From positions 2,542,001 to 2,606,000 of the forward strand of contig JBBCGI010000001.1 of assembly GCA_037200975.1 (NCBI GenBank): 64,000 nucleotides of DNA, given 5' to 3'. This DNA comes from Pseudomonadota bacterium (GTDB taxonomy: Bacteria > Pseudomonadota > Gammaproteobacteria > Steroidobacterales > Steroidobacteraceae). The notes below the pieces were generated by a model. It searched no databases and had not been told where the DNA came from. It was given only the letters and a program-made list of their open reading frames with translations. Both the position numbers and the translations under genes were made by a program. Shown here in pieces: positions 26,618 through 35,127 of this stretch (its first letter is position 1; each line of letters opens with the position of its first letter).

Positions 26618-26920
26618 TCAACGCGGCGGCGCGATCGCGCCCGTTCCGTTCTTGTCCGGGTCTTTGTTCTTCTTGGCCTCGTCTTCGACGGACTGCGGCG
26701 GCGTGACTTCAGGCGCGGGGGCAGCGCCGTCCTGCGGCGAATCGACCGTCTGGGGCGAGTTCGGCGCGCTCGCGGCCTCGGGCGGCGTCTGTGTGGGCCG
26801 CGTCACGATCCCGCTGGATTGTTCGGGTAGATAGAGCGGGCCCTTGAGACCGCAACCGGCCAGTGTGCCCGCGAGCAGCGCGCAAGCGGCGCGGATTGCC
26901 ATCGTTTTGCAGGCTCGCAT
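26618..26920 (-). CDS. lptM: LptM (YifL)-type lipoprotein
   Basis: About 100 residues. The signal and lipobox read ALLAGTLAGCGLKGPLYLP; the segment after the Cys, CGLKGPLYLP, is the hallmark of LptM, which helps the LptD/LptE translocon mature in the outer membrane. The tail is Pro/Ala/acid-rich and longer than in E. coli. ATG 26920 overlaps the thioesterase stop (TGATG). Internal ATG 26902 is an alternative. In many gammaproteobacteria yifL lies by lysA/dapF; here it precedes polA. Confidence 0.85.
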   Translation of the reverse strand: MRACKTMAIRAACALLAGTLAGCGLKGPLYLPEQSSGIVTRPTQTPPEAASAPNSPQTVDSPQDGAAPAPEVTPPQSVEDEAKKNKDPDKNGTGAIAPPR

Positions 26921-27375
26921 CACTTCCACGAATTCGGATCCTCGGACCTGGGCCGCCATTCAACCACCGCCACGGTCAGACGCGAGATACACACCAGTCG
27001 TTCCTTCGGGTCGCGGATTTCGATGCTCCACACCTGGCTGCGTGCGCCGATGTGAAACGGCCGCGCGGTGCCGGTGACGATGCCGTCCGACACGGGCCGC
27101 AGGTGATTGGCGTTGATTTCCTGGCCGAGGCAACGGAATTTTGCGCGATCGACGACGAAATTGGCCGCGACGCTGCCGAGGGTTTCCGCCAGCACCAGCG
27201 ACGCGCCGCCGTGCAGGTAACCCATCGGCTGCCGGGTACGCGGTTCCACCGGCATGGTGCCGCGCAGGAAGTCCGCGCCGAACTCCGTCATCTCGATGCC
27301 GAGGTGGGGTGCGAGCAGGCCCACCTGGCTCGCTTTCGCGTCCTCGATGCTCGGATGGGCGAACCAGATTGCCAT
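26920..27375 (-). CDS. PaaI-type hotdog thioesterase
   Basis: 151 residues. The hotdog core has GYLHGGASLVLAETLGSVAAN, the conserved segment of acyl-CoA thioesterases such as YdiI and PaaI, and NANHLRPVSDGIVTGTARPFH on the second strand set. It would hydrolyse a CoA thioester; the acyl group is not predictable. Its stop overlaps the lptM start by one base. Cytoplasmic. Confidence 0.9.
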   Translation of the reverse strand: MAIWFAHPSIEDAKASQVGLLAPHLGIEMTEFGADFLRGTMPVEPRTRQPMGYLHGGASLVLAETLGSVAANFVVDRAKFRCLGQEINANHLRPVSDGIVTGTARPFHIGARSQVWSIEIRDPKERLVCISRLTVAVVEWRPRSEDPNSWK

Positions 27376-27420
27376 CTTGACCTCTCGCGCTGCTAACTAG
27401 AAGGCGCGCGTATCCGCGCG

Positions 27421-28605
27421 TTACTTGCGGTATTTCTCGCCGATGCGGCGATATGCCTCGCGGAACGGGATGCCTTCGCGTACCACCAGCGCATTCGCTT
27501 CTTCGGCGGCGTGGATCGCGGGGTCGAGTTTGATCCGCTCGGGCCGGAAACGCACGCCGTCGATGGCTACGGCCATGATGGCGGCCGTGGCGAGCGCCAG
27601 GTCGATGCCGCGAAACAGCGGCGGCTTGATCAACTGCAGGTCGCGCTGATAACCGGACGGCAGCTTCGCGAAAATACCGAGCACTTCCGCGAGGCAGCTC
27701 TGCGCCACCGCGGAACGGCCGCGCACCAGCTCGAATACGTCGGGGTTACGCTTCTGCGGCATGATCGACGAGCCGGTGGTGAACGAATCCGGCAGCGTCA
27801 CGAACGCGAATTCCTGCGTGTAGAACAGCAGCAGGTCGGCGGCCAGCCGTCCCAGGTCCTGCATGAGCAAGGCGCATTCGAACAGGATCTGCGCCTCGGC
27901 CTTGCCGCGTGCGAGCTGCACCGCGGTCACGGGCGCGTGTACTTCCGCGAAGCCGAGCCTGGCACGCGTCGCTTCGCGATCGAGCGGCAGGCCCGGCGTG
28001 CCGTAGCCCGCCGCCGAACCCAGCGGACTCTTCGACGCGCGGCGCGCGGTGGCCGCGAGCCCCGCCGCATCGTCGCGCAACTCGGCAGCAAAGCCTGCCG
28101 CCCACAAAGCCACGCTGCTCGGCATGGCCTGTTGCATGTGTGTGTAGCCGGGCAGGGGAGTTCCGCCCTCGCGTTGCGCCAGGGCGTCGAGGGCCGTGGC
28201 AACGGCGCTGGCGGCCGCGGCCAAGTCCTTGCCGGCATCAAGTAGATAGAGGCGCAGCGCGGTCAGTACCTGGTCGTTGCGCGACCGTCCGAGGTGCACG
28301 CGGCCGCCCGCCGTGCCGATGCGCGCCGTCAGGCGTTTCTCGAGCGCGGTCTGGCCGTCCTCGTCCGCCAGCTCGATTTTCCATTCGCCGCGCGCATGTT
28401 CTTCCGCCAGCGCACTGAGCCCCGCGCGAATCGCGGCGAGATCGGCGTCGCCGAGCAGCTTCGCCGCATGCAGCATCTCGGCATGGGCGATCGAAGCGCG
28501 CGCGTCGTACTCGACGAGCCGCTCGTCCAGCGCGAAATCGTCTCCGGCCGTGTACGCCAGCACGCGTTGATCGAGTTCGACGCCCTTGTCCCAGAGCCGG
28601 CTCAT
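27421..28605 (-). CDS. argH: Argininosuccinate lyase
   Basis: 394 residues, shorter than the roughly 460 of E. coli ArgH. It splits argininosuccinate into arginine and fumarate. The superfamily signature GSSIMPQKRNPD is intact, as are HLGRSRNDQV and PGYTHMQQAMPS with the catalytic-region residues. The N terminus MSRLWDKG is right for the family; the open frame upstream is an antisense or other-frame reading of argB. It is the last gene of the arginine cluster, five bases after argB. The short form resembles that of Xanthomonas-type arginine clusters. Confidence 0.93.
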   Translation of the reverse strand: MSRLWDKGVELDQRVLAYTAGDDFALDERLVEYDARASIAHAEMLHAAKLLGDADLAAIRAGLSALAEEHARGEWKIELADEDGQTALEKRLTARIGTAGGRVHLGRSRNDQVLTALRLYLLDAGKDLAAAASAVATALDALAQREGGTPLPGYTHMQQAMPSSVALWAAGFAAELRDDAAGLAATARRASKSPLGSAAGYGTPGLPLDREATRARLGFAEVHAPVTAVQLARGKAEAQILFECALLMQDLGRLAADLLLFYTQEFAFVTLPDSFTTGSSIMPQKRNPDVFELVRGRSAVAQSCLAEVLGIFAKLPSGYQRDLQLIKPPLFRGIDLALATAAIMAVAIDGVRFRPERIKLDPAIHAAEEANALVVREGIPFREAYRRIGEKYRK

Positions 28606-28610
28606 GGCCG

Positions 28611-29546
28611 TTACTTGCCCACCAGCTGTTCGGCCGGCGACAACGCGTTGACATCGGCCACGATCAACGTGCCCGCGCCTTCGTTGGTGAACACTTCCGC
28701 GAGGATGCCTTCCGGCGATTTGTACGACATCACGTGCACGCGGCGCACGCCGCCGCGCAGCGCCTCTTCGATCGCCTTCGCCTTCGGCAACATGCCATCG
28801 ACGATGCGTTTCTCTTCGCGCAGGCGCTTGAGGCCGTTGAGGTCCGTGTACGAAATGATGGAGCTCGGGTCGTCGACGCGTTCGAGGATGCCCGGCGCGC
28901 CGGTGCACAACATCAGCTTCTCGGCGGACAACGCCGCGCCCAGCGCCGCGGCGACCGTGTCCGCGTTGATGTTGAGCAGCACGCCGTTTTCGTCCGCGGA
29001 GAGCGGGCTCACGACCGGCATCAGGCCGTTGTCGAGCAACTTCATGATCACGTTCGTGTCGACGGCATCGATGTCGCCGACGAAACCGTAGTCGACCGTC
29101 TCGCCGCTGTCGGCCAGCTTGACCGGCGGGCGTTTGTGAGCACGGATCAGGCCGGCATCCACGCCGCTGATGCCCACCGCGTCGATGTTCATTTCGCGGC
29201 ACAGCGACAGCAGCTTCGTATTGATGAGGCCGTTGAGCACCATCGAGGTGGCGTCGATCGATTTCTGGTCCGTGACCCGGCGGCCCTGCACCATGCGCGT
29301 GGGCACGCCGAGCTGCTCGGTGATCTCGGTGAGCTGCGGCCCGCCACCGTGCACGAACACGACGCGTACGCCGAAGTAGTGCAGGATGGCAATCTGTTCG
29401 ATGAGGCCGCGCACCGCGGCCGCGTCGGCGAACACGCCGCCGCCCGCCTTCACGACGAAGGTCTTGCCCTTGTACATGCGGATGTAGGGAGCCGCGCTGC
29501 GCAGGCTGCGGATGGCGGCGGCGGGGTCGGGGCGATGCATGATCAT
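28611..29546 (-). CDS. argB: N-acyl-glutamate kinase (ArgB)
   Basis: 311 residues of the amino-acid kinase fold. It phosphorylates N-acetylglutamate (or possibly N-succinylglutamate, see the transcarbamylase). Motifs are VVKAGGGVF (in place of the usual KLGG), VFVHGGGPQL, GISGVDAGLI and LLNINADTVAAALGAAL. The KAGGG form and the EEALRGGVRRVHVM end depart somewhat from E. coli ArgB. It starts 24 bases after the transcarbamylase stop. ATG 29540 is a second possible start. Confidence 0.92.
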   Translation of the reverse strand: MIMHRPDPAAAIRSLRSAAPYIRMYKGKTFVVKAGGGVFADAAAVRGLIEQIAILHYFGVRVVFVHGGGPQLTEITEQLGVPTRMVQGRRVTDQKSIDATSMVLNGLINTKLLSLCREMNIDAVGISGVDAGLIRAHKRPPVKLADSGETVDYGFVGDIDAVDTNVIMKLLDNGLMPVVSPLSADENGVLLNINADTVAAALGAALSAEKLMLCTGAPGILERVDDPSSIISYTDLNGLKRLREEKRIVDGMLPKAKAIEEALRGGVRRVHVMSYKSPEGILAEVFTNEGAGTLIVADVNALSPAEQLVGK

Positions 29547-29570
29547 GCTGAGATTCCGTTCGGCAGGTTG

Positions 29571-30578
29571 TTAGTGTTGCGGCGTGGCGAGCAGGCGGTG
29601 AAGCACCGCGGTCTGCACCACCATCCGGTTGTAGGCCTCGCGCTGCACGACGCTGCGGCGGCCATCGAGCACCTCGTCGGCGACGGCGACATTACGCCGC
29701 ACCGGCAGGCAGTGCATGAGTTTGCAGTCGACCGCGGCGCGCGAGAACCAGGTGTCGCGCACGCACCAGTCGGCCAGCGATGAACGCAGGCGCGCATCGG
29801 CTTCGGCGTCGCCGTAGCTTTTCGTCGCGCCCCACTCCTTGGCATAGACCACGTGCGCGCCGTTCAGCGCGTCGTCGCGGTCGGCGGTCTCGCGCAGCGT
29901 GCCGCCGGCGGCGGCCGCGGCGGCGGCGGCCTTCTGCATGATCGGCGCGGGCAGCGCGAAACCTTCGGGCCGCAGGACCACGACTTCCATGCCGCGCATC
30001 GCGGCCATGTGCACGGTGGCGGCGGGCACCGCCAGCGGCAACGCGCGCGGATGGTTCACCCACGACAACACGAACTTGGCGCGCTTCGGCACCGCGAGAT
30101 CGTCGAGCGTCTTCCAGTCAGCCAGCGCCTGGCAGGGATGATTAACCGCCGACTCCATGTTGATGACCGGCTTGTTGGCCAGGCCGACCATCTCTTTAAA
30201 GGACGTCTCGGCCAGATCGGCCGCGAGATCCGTGCCGCCGGCGAAGGCACGAATGCCCAGAGCGTCACAATAGTGGGCCAATACGGGCACTCCTTCGCGC
30301 ACATGCTCCGCTGGCGCGCCATTCATCACGGCGCCGCGGCGCGTCTCGAGCTGCCACGTGCCCTGGCCCGCGGAGATCACGAAGGAGTTGCCGCCGAGCC
30401 GCGCCATCGCCGCCTGGAAGGACGCCAGCGTGCGCAAGCTCGGGTTGAAGAACAGCAGGCCGAGAATCTTGCCAGCCAGCGCGTGTGGTTCCGGCTTGGC
30501 GGCGAGACGGTCGGCGAGCGTGAGCAGCTCGACGACCTGCTCGCGCTGCATATCCGCCAGATCGAGAAAATGGTTCAT
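29571..30578 (-). CDS. argF': N-acyl-L-ornithine carbamoyltransferase (ArgF')
   Basis: 335 residues. It transfers carbamoyl phosphate to an acylated ornithine, the arginine route of Xanthomonas (acetyl) and Bacteroides (succinyl). The carbamoyl-phosphate loop is FFNPSLRT (43-50), then NHPCQALAD and the acylornithine-type HCLPVRRNV rather than the HCLPA of ordinary ArgF. Residue 90 (APAEH) is Ala; by my alignment from memory it matches Glu92 of X. campestris acetylornithine and Pro90 of B. fragilis succinylornithine enzymes. An eight-Ala run lies in IMQKAAAAAAAAGG. Substrate is therefore open, with succinylornithine favoured by residue 90. Confidence 0.88.
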   Translation of the reverse strand: MNHFLDLADMQREQVVELLTLADRLAAKPEPHALAGKILGLLFFNPSLRTLASFQAAMARLGGNSFVISAGQGTWQLETRRGAVMNGAPAEHVREGVPVLAHYCDALGIRAFAGGTDLAADLAETSFKEMVGLANKPVINMESAVNHPCQALADWKTLDDLAVPKRAKFVLSWVNHPRALPLAVPAATVHMAAMRGMEVVVLRPEGFALPAPIMQKAAAAAAAAGGTLRETADRDDALNGAHVVYAKEWGATKSYGDAEADARLRSSLADWCVRDTWFSRAAVDCKLMHCLPVRRNVAVADEVLDGRRSVVQREAYNRMVVQTAVLHRLLATPQH

Positions 30579-30581
30579 GGG

Positions 30582-31745
30582 TTAGAGATCGATCAGCGCG
30601 GCGCGCAGCAGGTCGATGTGTTCCTCTTTGAGAATGAAGGCCGGCAGCAGACGCAGGATCGAAGGATCGCCCGCCGTGCCCGCCAGGATGTCGCGCGCGA
30701 GCAGCGCCTGCTGGATGTCTTTCGCGGGTTTGTTCATGCGCAGTCCGTGCAGGAAACCCAGGCCCTGGAAATCCATCACCGGGCCGACCCTGCAGGTCTT
30801 GCGCAGGTAGGCACTGACGCGCGTGACGTTCTCGAGCAGGCCTTCCTGCTCGATCGCATCGAGAGTCGCCTCCGCGACGGCGCAGGCCATGGGGCCGCCG
30901 CCGAACGTGGTGCCGAGATTCTCGAGCTTGAGCGAGGCCGTGATCGGCGGCGTCAGCAGCAACGCCGACACCGGGAAGCCGTTGCCCAGCGCCTTGGCGG
31001 TGGTGATCATGTCCGGCATCACGCCGTAGTAGTTAGCGGCGAACGGCGTGCCCGAACGGCCCACTCCGCATTGCACTTCGTCGAATATGAGCAGCGCGCC
31101 GGTCTCGTCGCAGCGTTTGCGCAGCGCGGCGAGGAATTCCTGGCCCATGTCGAATGCGCCGCCCACGCCCTGCACGGGTTCAACGATGACGGCGGCGGTG
31201 TTCTCGGTGACGTGGTTCGCAATGTCCGCCACATCGCGGCGCTTGATCCAGCTCACGTCGAACGGCGCGCGCGGCAGGAAGAACCACTTCTGCGGCGCGT
31301 TCCACGTGGTGGACGCGCAGGCCGCGGTGCGGCCGTGGAAGCTCTGTTCCACCGCTGCCACGTGTGTGCGGCCGGGGCGCGTCTTGAACGCCAGCTTGAA
31401 GGCGTTTTCGTTGGCCTCGGCGCCGGAGTTGATCCAGAACACGCTGTCGAACGGCAGCTTCGAGAATTTCAGCAGGCGCTGCGCGGCGCGCGCGCGGATT
31501 TCCATCGGCACGGCGTTGGTCTGGAAGTTCATCTGCGCGGCCTGCTGGCTCAGCGCTTTCGTCCAGCCCTTGTGGCCGTAACCCAGCGATGCCACGGCGT
31601 GGCCGCCGTACAGATCGAGCACCTTGCGGCCATCGCGCGTGTGCAGCCACACGCCGTCGGCGCCGACCACTTCGATCGGGTACTGCGCGTAAACCGGCGC
31701 GAGACCGTCGGCCGGCGAGGTTGTCTGTTTGATCTCTGCGTTCAC
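30582..31745 (-). CDS. argD: Acylornithine aminotransferase (ArgD-like)
   Basis: 387 residues, class III PLP aminotransferase. The PLP lysine lies in TTAKALGNGFPV, with FDEVQCGVGRSG and VNSGAEANE-type loop (INSGAEANENAFKLA) before it. It makes N-acylornithine from N-acylglutamate semialdehyde. It lies four bases after argC and three bases before the transcarbamylase, so coupling is tight. The acyl preference cannot be read. Confidence 0.93.
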   Translation of the reverse strand: MNAEIKQTTSPADGLAPVYAQYPIEVVGADGVWLHTRDGRKVLDLYGGHAVASLGYGHKGWTKALSQQAAQMNFQTNAVPMEIRARAAQRLLKFSKLPFDSVFWINSGAEANENAFKLAFKTRPGRTHVAAVEQSFHGRTAACASTTWNAPQKWFFLPRAPFDVSWIKRRDVADIANHVTENTAAVIVEPVQGVGGAFDMGQEFLAALRKRCDETGALLIFDEVQCGVGRSGTPFAANYYGVMPDMITTAKALGNGFPVSALLLTPPITASLKLENLGTTFGGGPMACAVAEATLDAIEQEGLLENVTRVSAYLRKTCRVGPVMDFQGLGFLHGLRMNKPAKDIQQALLARDILAGTAGDPSILRLLPAFILKEEHIDLLRAALIDL

Positions 31746-31749
31746 GGCT

Positions 31750-32814
31750 TCAGGTCCAGCCGGGCGCGGGCGCCGTGAGACCGGCGGTCTCCGGCAGGTC
31801 GAACAGCCGGTTCATCCACTGCACGGCGCCGCCGGCAGCGCCCTTGTTGAGGTTGTCGACCACGCTCATCACCGCGACGGTGCGGCCGTTGGCCGCGGCG
31901 GAAAGATGCGCGAAGTTGCTGGCGACGATGTCCTTCACGCGCGGTGGCGTATCCAGCACGCGCACGAACGGGCAGCCGGCATAGAAGTCGCGCAGCAGGC
32001 CGATCACGGCGGCGGCATCGCGCGGCGATTTGAGCCGCGCCTGCACGGTGGCGTGGATGCCGCGCGCGAACGGACCCGAATGCGGCACGAACGAGTAGTC
32101 AGCCTCGATGCCCGTGGCCGCTTTTGCGAGCGCCACGATTTCCGGCGTGTGGCGGTGGCCGAGCGCGCCGTACGAATACAGATCGCTGTGACGCGTCGGG
32201 TGATGCGTGCCTTCGACCGGCTTGCGCCCGGAGCCCGTGCTGCCGGTGACGCCACTGACAAACAACGTGGGCTCGACCCAGCCGGACTTCAGCAGCGGCA
32301 CGCTGGCCAGCAGGATGGAAGTAGAGAAGCAGCCGGGGTGACCGACGTGCGGCGTCTTCACGGCCGCGAGGTGTTCCGGCACGGCGCAGGTGAATTGCGC
32401 CAGGCGCTGCGGAGCGCCGTGCGGATGTTTGTAGACAGCCTCGTAGGCGGCCGCGGTGGTGAAGCGGAAATCCGCCGAGATGTCGACGACGCGGGGTTTC
32501 GTGCCCGCGGCTTCGGCGGCTTTCAGCAGCGAATCGATCAGTGCCGCGGCGGTGCCATGCGGTGCCGCGCAGAAGACCGCGGACTTGGGCTCGTGAGCGA
32601 TCAGCGCCGTGATGTCCGCCAACGATTTAAATGCGGTATCGCCGAGACTGCCGGCCAGATGCGGAAACGATTTGCCCGCCAGTTCGCCGGGCTGGCTGTC
32701 CGACAACACGCCGGCAAGCGCGAAATCCGGATGTCCGAGGATCAGCCGCAGCAGTTCGCCCGAAACGTAGCCGGTGCCACCGAGCACGATGGCCGGGATG
32801 CGCATGGTAGTCAT
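31750..32814 (-). CDS. argC: N-acyl-gamma-glutamyl-phosphate reductase
   Basis: 354 residues from ATG 32814 (32805 is a second choice). The NADP-binding start is IVLGGTGYVSGELLRLI, and the catalytic Cys lies in GHPGCFSTS. VTGSTGSGRKP and the late PHSGPFARGI segment are typical. It reduces acylglutamyl phosphate to the semialdehyde. It sits eight bases after the unknown P-loop gene and four bases before argD, within the arginine cluster. Confidence 0.94.
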   Translation of the reverse strand: MTTMRIPAIVLGGTGYVSGELLRLILGHPDFALAGVLSDSQPGELAGKSFPHLAGSLGDTAFKSLADITALIAHEPKSAVFCAAPHGTAAALIDSLLKAAEAAGTKPRVVDISADFRFTTAAAYEAVYKHPHGAPQRLAQFTCAVPEHLAAVKTPHVGHPGCFSTSILLASVPLLKSGWVEPTLFVSGVTGSTGSGRKPVEGTHHPTRHSDLYSYGALGHRHTPEIVALAKAATGIEADYSFVPHSGPFARGIHATVQARLKSPRDAAAVIGLLRDFYAGCPFVRVLDTPPRVKDIVASNFAHLSAAANGRTVAVMSVVDNLNKGAAGGAVQWMNRLFDLPETAGLTAPAPGWT

Positions 32815-32821
32815 GGCCGAG

Positions 32822-33907
32822 CTACTCGTTGGCGACGCGATCGAGCGGCCGCGCTTGCGTGAGCCCGACCGATTCGATGATGGAGTCGCCCAGCGCCGCG
32901 CCGGCCGCCAACGCATTGAACGCGGGCACCTTCAATTGATCGCGGATGATGGCCACACCCACGTCGTTGTCAGTCGCCGGCCCGGTGACGGCGATCGGTT
33001 CGATGCTGAAGCGCTTGCGCAGGATGTCGACGCCGCCGTAGGCCGCCACCGGGTCGTTGGCCGAGAGCACCACGCCGGTCAGCGCCTTGCGGATGTCCTC
33101 GCATTCAAGGATGGAATCGACTCCGTACGTGCCCAACAACCCGTCGCCGAGTTCGAACACGATGACGTCGGGTTTCTTCTCGGCGAGCTCCGTCAACATG
33201 GTGCGCGTCAAGGCCGGGCCCACCTTGCGAGTGGTCGAGACGATGCCGAAATCCGTGAAGATGAGCGTGTTGCGCGCGCCGGCGTCTTCGAACGCCATGA
33301 TGTCGCGGCGCAGGGAAACGCCCGTCGCCTTGAATGCGTCGACCGTGAGGCCGCGATGGCGCATGCGCGAGATGATGGCGGCAGCCGCGGCGGTCTTGCC
33401 GGCCTCCATGCAGGTGCCGGCCAGCGCCACCACCGGCACGTTGTCGATGACGAGCTTCGCGTCCGGATCGAACTTGCGGTATCCGACGCGCGCCGGAATG
33501 CCGATGCGCTCGCCGAGATACGGAAAATGCAGCACGCCACCGATCACGCGGCAGTCGAAGGGTTTGCCCTTGTCCGGGTTCACCGAGTCGACGAGACCCA
33601 GCACGCCACCGATGTTGAGCATCTGGATGACGTCGCCGGGTTTGACGCTTTCGGGCACGTGGCCCGAATAACCGAACAGCGCCTTGCGATGCCCCAGGGC
33701 GCCGACCACGATATCGCCTTTGCCGACCTTCGCCATGCGTCCGCTGGTGAGCTCGAGCGTGTTGTAGGTCGACTTGTTGGTCAGGATCTCCACGACCACG
33801 ACCACGCCTTCCTCGGCGGGAATGTTGTCGGTGGCGACGCGCACCTCGTTACCGAGGCCGCAGGCCTGCGTCACCGAAGCGATCTTGTCCACGACTACCG
33901 TACGCAT
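32822..33907 (-). CDS. Unknown P-loop protein inside the arginine operon
   Basis: 361 residues from ATG 33907, which overlaps the argG stop (TGATG). Residues 1-155 form a beta-rich domain (GDIVVGALGHRKALFGYSG, GDVIQMLNIGGVLGLVD). The C-terminal part has a P-loop GTCMEAGKT (164-172), then KATGVSLRRDI, and acidic VFELGDGLLG, broadly like dethiobiotin synthetase/CobB or DUF1611 folds. It is no known arginine enzyme. Tight spacing on both sides suggests a role in the same pathway: an ATP-dependent ligase, a cofactor step or a regulator are possible. I do not recognise its function. Confidence 0.85.
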   Translation of the reverse strand: MRTVVVDKIASVTQACGLGNEVRVATDNIPAEEGVVVVVEILTNKSTYNTLELTSGRMAKVGKGDIVVGALGHRKALFGYSGHVPESVKPGDVIQMLNIGGVLGLVDSVNPDKGKPFDCRVIGGVLHFPYLGERIGIPARVGYRKFDPDAKLVIDNVPVVALAGTCMEAGKTAAAAAIISRMRHRGLTVDAFKATGVSLRRDIMAFEDAGARNTLIFTDFGIVSTTRKVGPALTRTMLTELAEKKPDVIVFELGDGLLGTYGVDSILECEDIRKALTGVVLSANDPVAAYGGVDILRKRFSIEPIAVTGPATDNDVGVAIIRDQLKVPAFNALAAGAALGDSIIESVGLTQARPLDRVANE

Positions 33908-35121
33908 CACTTTCCTCCCGCACGTGCATGGAACATGCCCGTGAGCGAAACAATCTTGGAAAAGCCCAGGGCATCCTGCGGCGACCACTCGCCATGCGAC
34001 TCGCCATACACGCCCTTGGACACGGCCATGAGCGAATGCGGCGACTCGACGCCTTCGATGAACAAACTACCGGCGCGGAACAACACGTGCACCTTGCCGG
34101 TGACACGTTCCTGCGACGACAGGAACAACGCCTCGATGTCGCGGCACACGGGGTCGAGCAACTGGCCTTCGTGCACCCAGTCGCCGTAGGGACCGGCGAG
34201 CGATTCCTTGATGCGCTGCTGGCGCGGCGTGAGCACGAGCTTCTCGAGTTCGCGATGCGCCGTGAGCAACGTTTCCGCGGCCGGCGCTTCGAACGCCACG
34301 CGGCCCTTGGTGCCGATGATGGTGTCGCCGAGATGGATGCCGCGGCCGATGCCGTAGGGCGCACCCAGCGTTTCCAGCGCTTCGACCACTTCGACGGCGG
34401 ACATCGTCTTGCCGTCGATGCCGGTCGGACGGCCCTTTTCGAAATGAATCGTATGTTTCGCGGGCGGGCGCGGATTCGTGAACGCATCCTTCGACAACAC
34501 CCAGGCCGAATCGGGAATGCTGCCTTCGGAGGTCAGCGTTTCCTTGCCGCCGATGGTGGCGCCCCACAGGCCGCGATTGATGGAATACGCGGCGCCGTAC
34601 GGCGGCAACGGCAGGTTGCGCGCCGTCAGGTAGTCCAGCTCTTCCTGGCGTTTGAAGGCTTTGTCGCGCACCGGTGCGATCACCTCGAGCTCCGGCGCGA
34701 GCGTGCGCATCGCCACTTCGAAGCGCACCTGGTCGTTGCCGGCCGCGGTGCAGCCGTGCGCGATGGAATTCGTGCCGAGCTTGCGCGCCATGAGCGCGAT
34801 CTGCTGCGCCTGCATGACGCGCTCCGCGCCCACACACAGCGGATAGAGCTGGCCGCGGCGCACGTTGCCCATGACGAGAAAACGCAGCACCTGCTCGAAG
34901 TAGTCCGCGCGCGCGTCGATCTGGTGGTGCGCGATGGCGCCGTAGGCCTTCGAACGCTCCGCCAGCGTTTTTGCACCAGCCGCGTCGATGCCACCCGTGT
35001 CGACGGTGACCGTGATGATCGGACGGCCATAGTTCTCCGTCAGCCACGGCACCAGGAACGAGGTGTCGAGGCCGCCGGAATAGGCCAGCACGATGGGCGA
35101 TGAATTCTTCTCAGCAGGCAT
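33907..35121 (-). CDS. argG: Argininosuccinate synthase
   Basis: 404 residues. The ATP pyrophosphatase loop is AYSGGLDTSF, followed by VTVDTGG and CTAAGNDQVRFE. It joins citrulline to aspartate with ATP. In the Xanthomonas and Bacteroides routes deacylation of acylcitrulline must come first, so an ArgE-type deacylase should exist outside this window. It lies six bases after argR and overlaps the unknown P-loop gene by one base. Confidence 0.95.
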   Translation of the reverse strand: MPAEKNSSPIVLAYSGGLDTSFLVPWLTENYGRPIITVTVDTGGIDAAGAKTLAERSKAYGAIAHHQIDARADYFEQVLRFLVMGNVRRGQLYPLCVGAERVMQAQQIALMARKLGTNSIAHGCTAAGNDQVRFEVAMRTLAPELEVIAPVRDKAFKRQEELDYLTARNLPLPPYGAAYSINRGLWGATIGGKETLTSEGSIPDSAWVLSKDAFTNPRPPAKHTIHFEKGRPTGIDGKTMSAVEVVEALETLGAPYGIGRGIHLGDTIIGTKGRVAFEAPAAETLLTAHRELEKLVLTPRQQRIKESLAGPYGDWVHEGQLLDPVCRDIEALFLSSQERVTGKVHVLFRAGSLFIEGVESPHSLMAVSKGVYGESHGEWSPQDALGFSKIVSLTGMFHARAGGK

Positions 35122-35127
35122 TTTTAT

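Noticed and set aside
27421-29202. A 593-codon frame suggesting an argB-argH fusion
   Set aside because: The N-terminal third is an out-of-frame reading of argB; ArgH starts cleanly at 28605 and argB ends at 28611.
29918-29945. GC triplet run giving eight alanines in the transcarbamylase
   Set aside because: A simple low-complexity stretch in a surface helix; the frame stays intact and the flanks match the family.
29853-31778. A 641-codon open frame antisense to the arginine genes
   Set aside because: It is Arg/His/Ala/Gly-rich, lies opposite argF' and argD, which have clear motifs, and has no domain. Long antisense frames are expected in GC-rich DNA with this codon bias.
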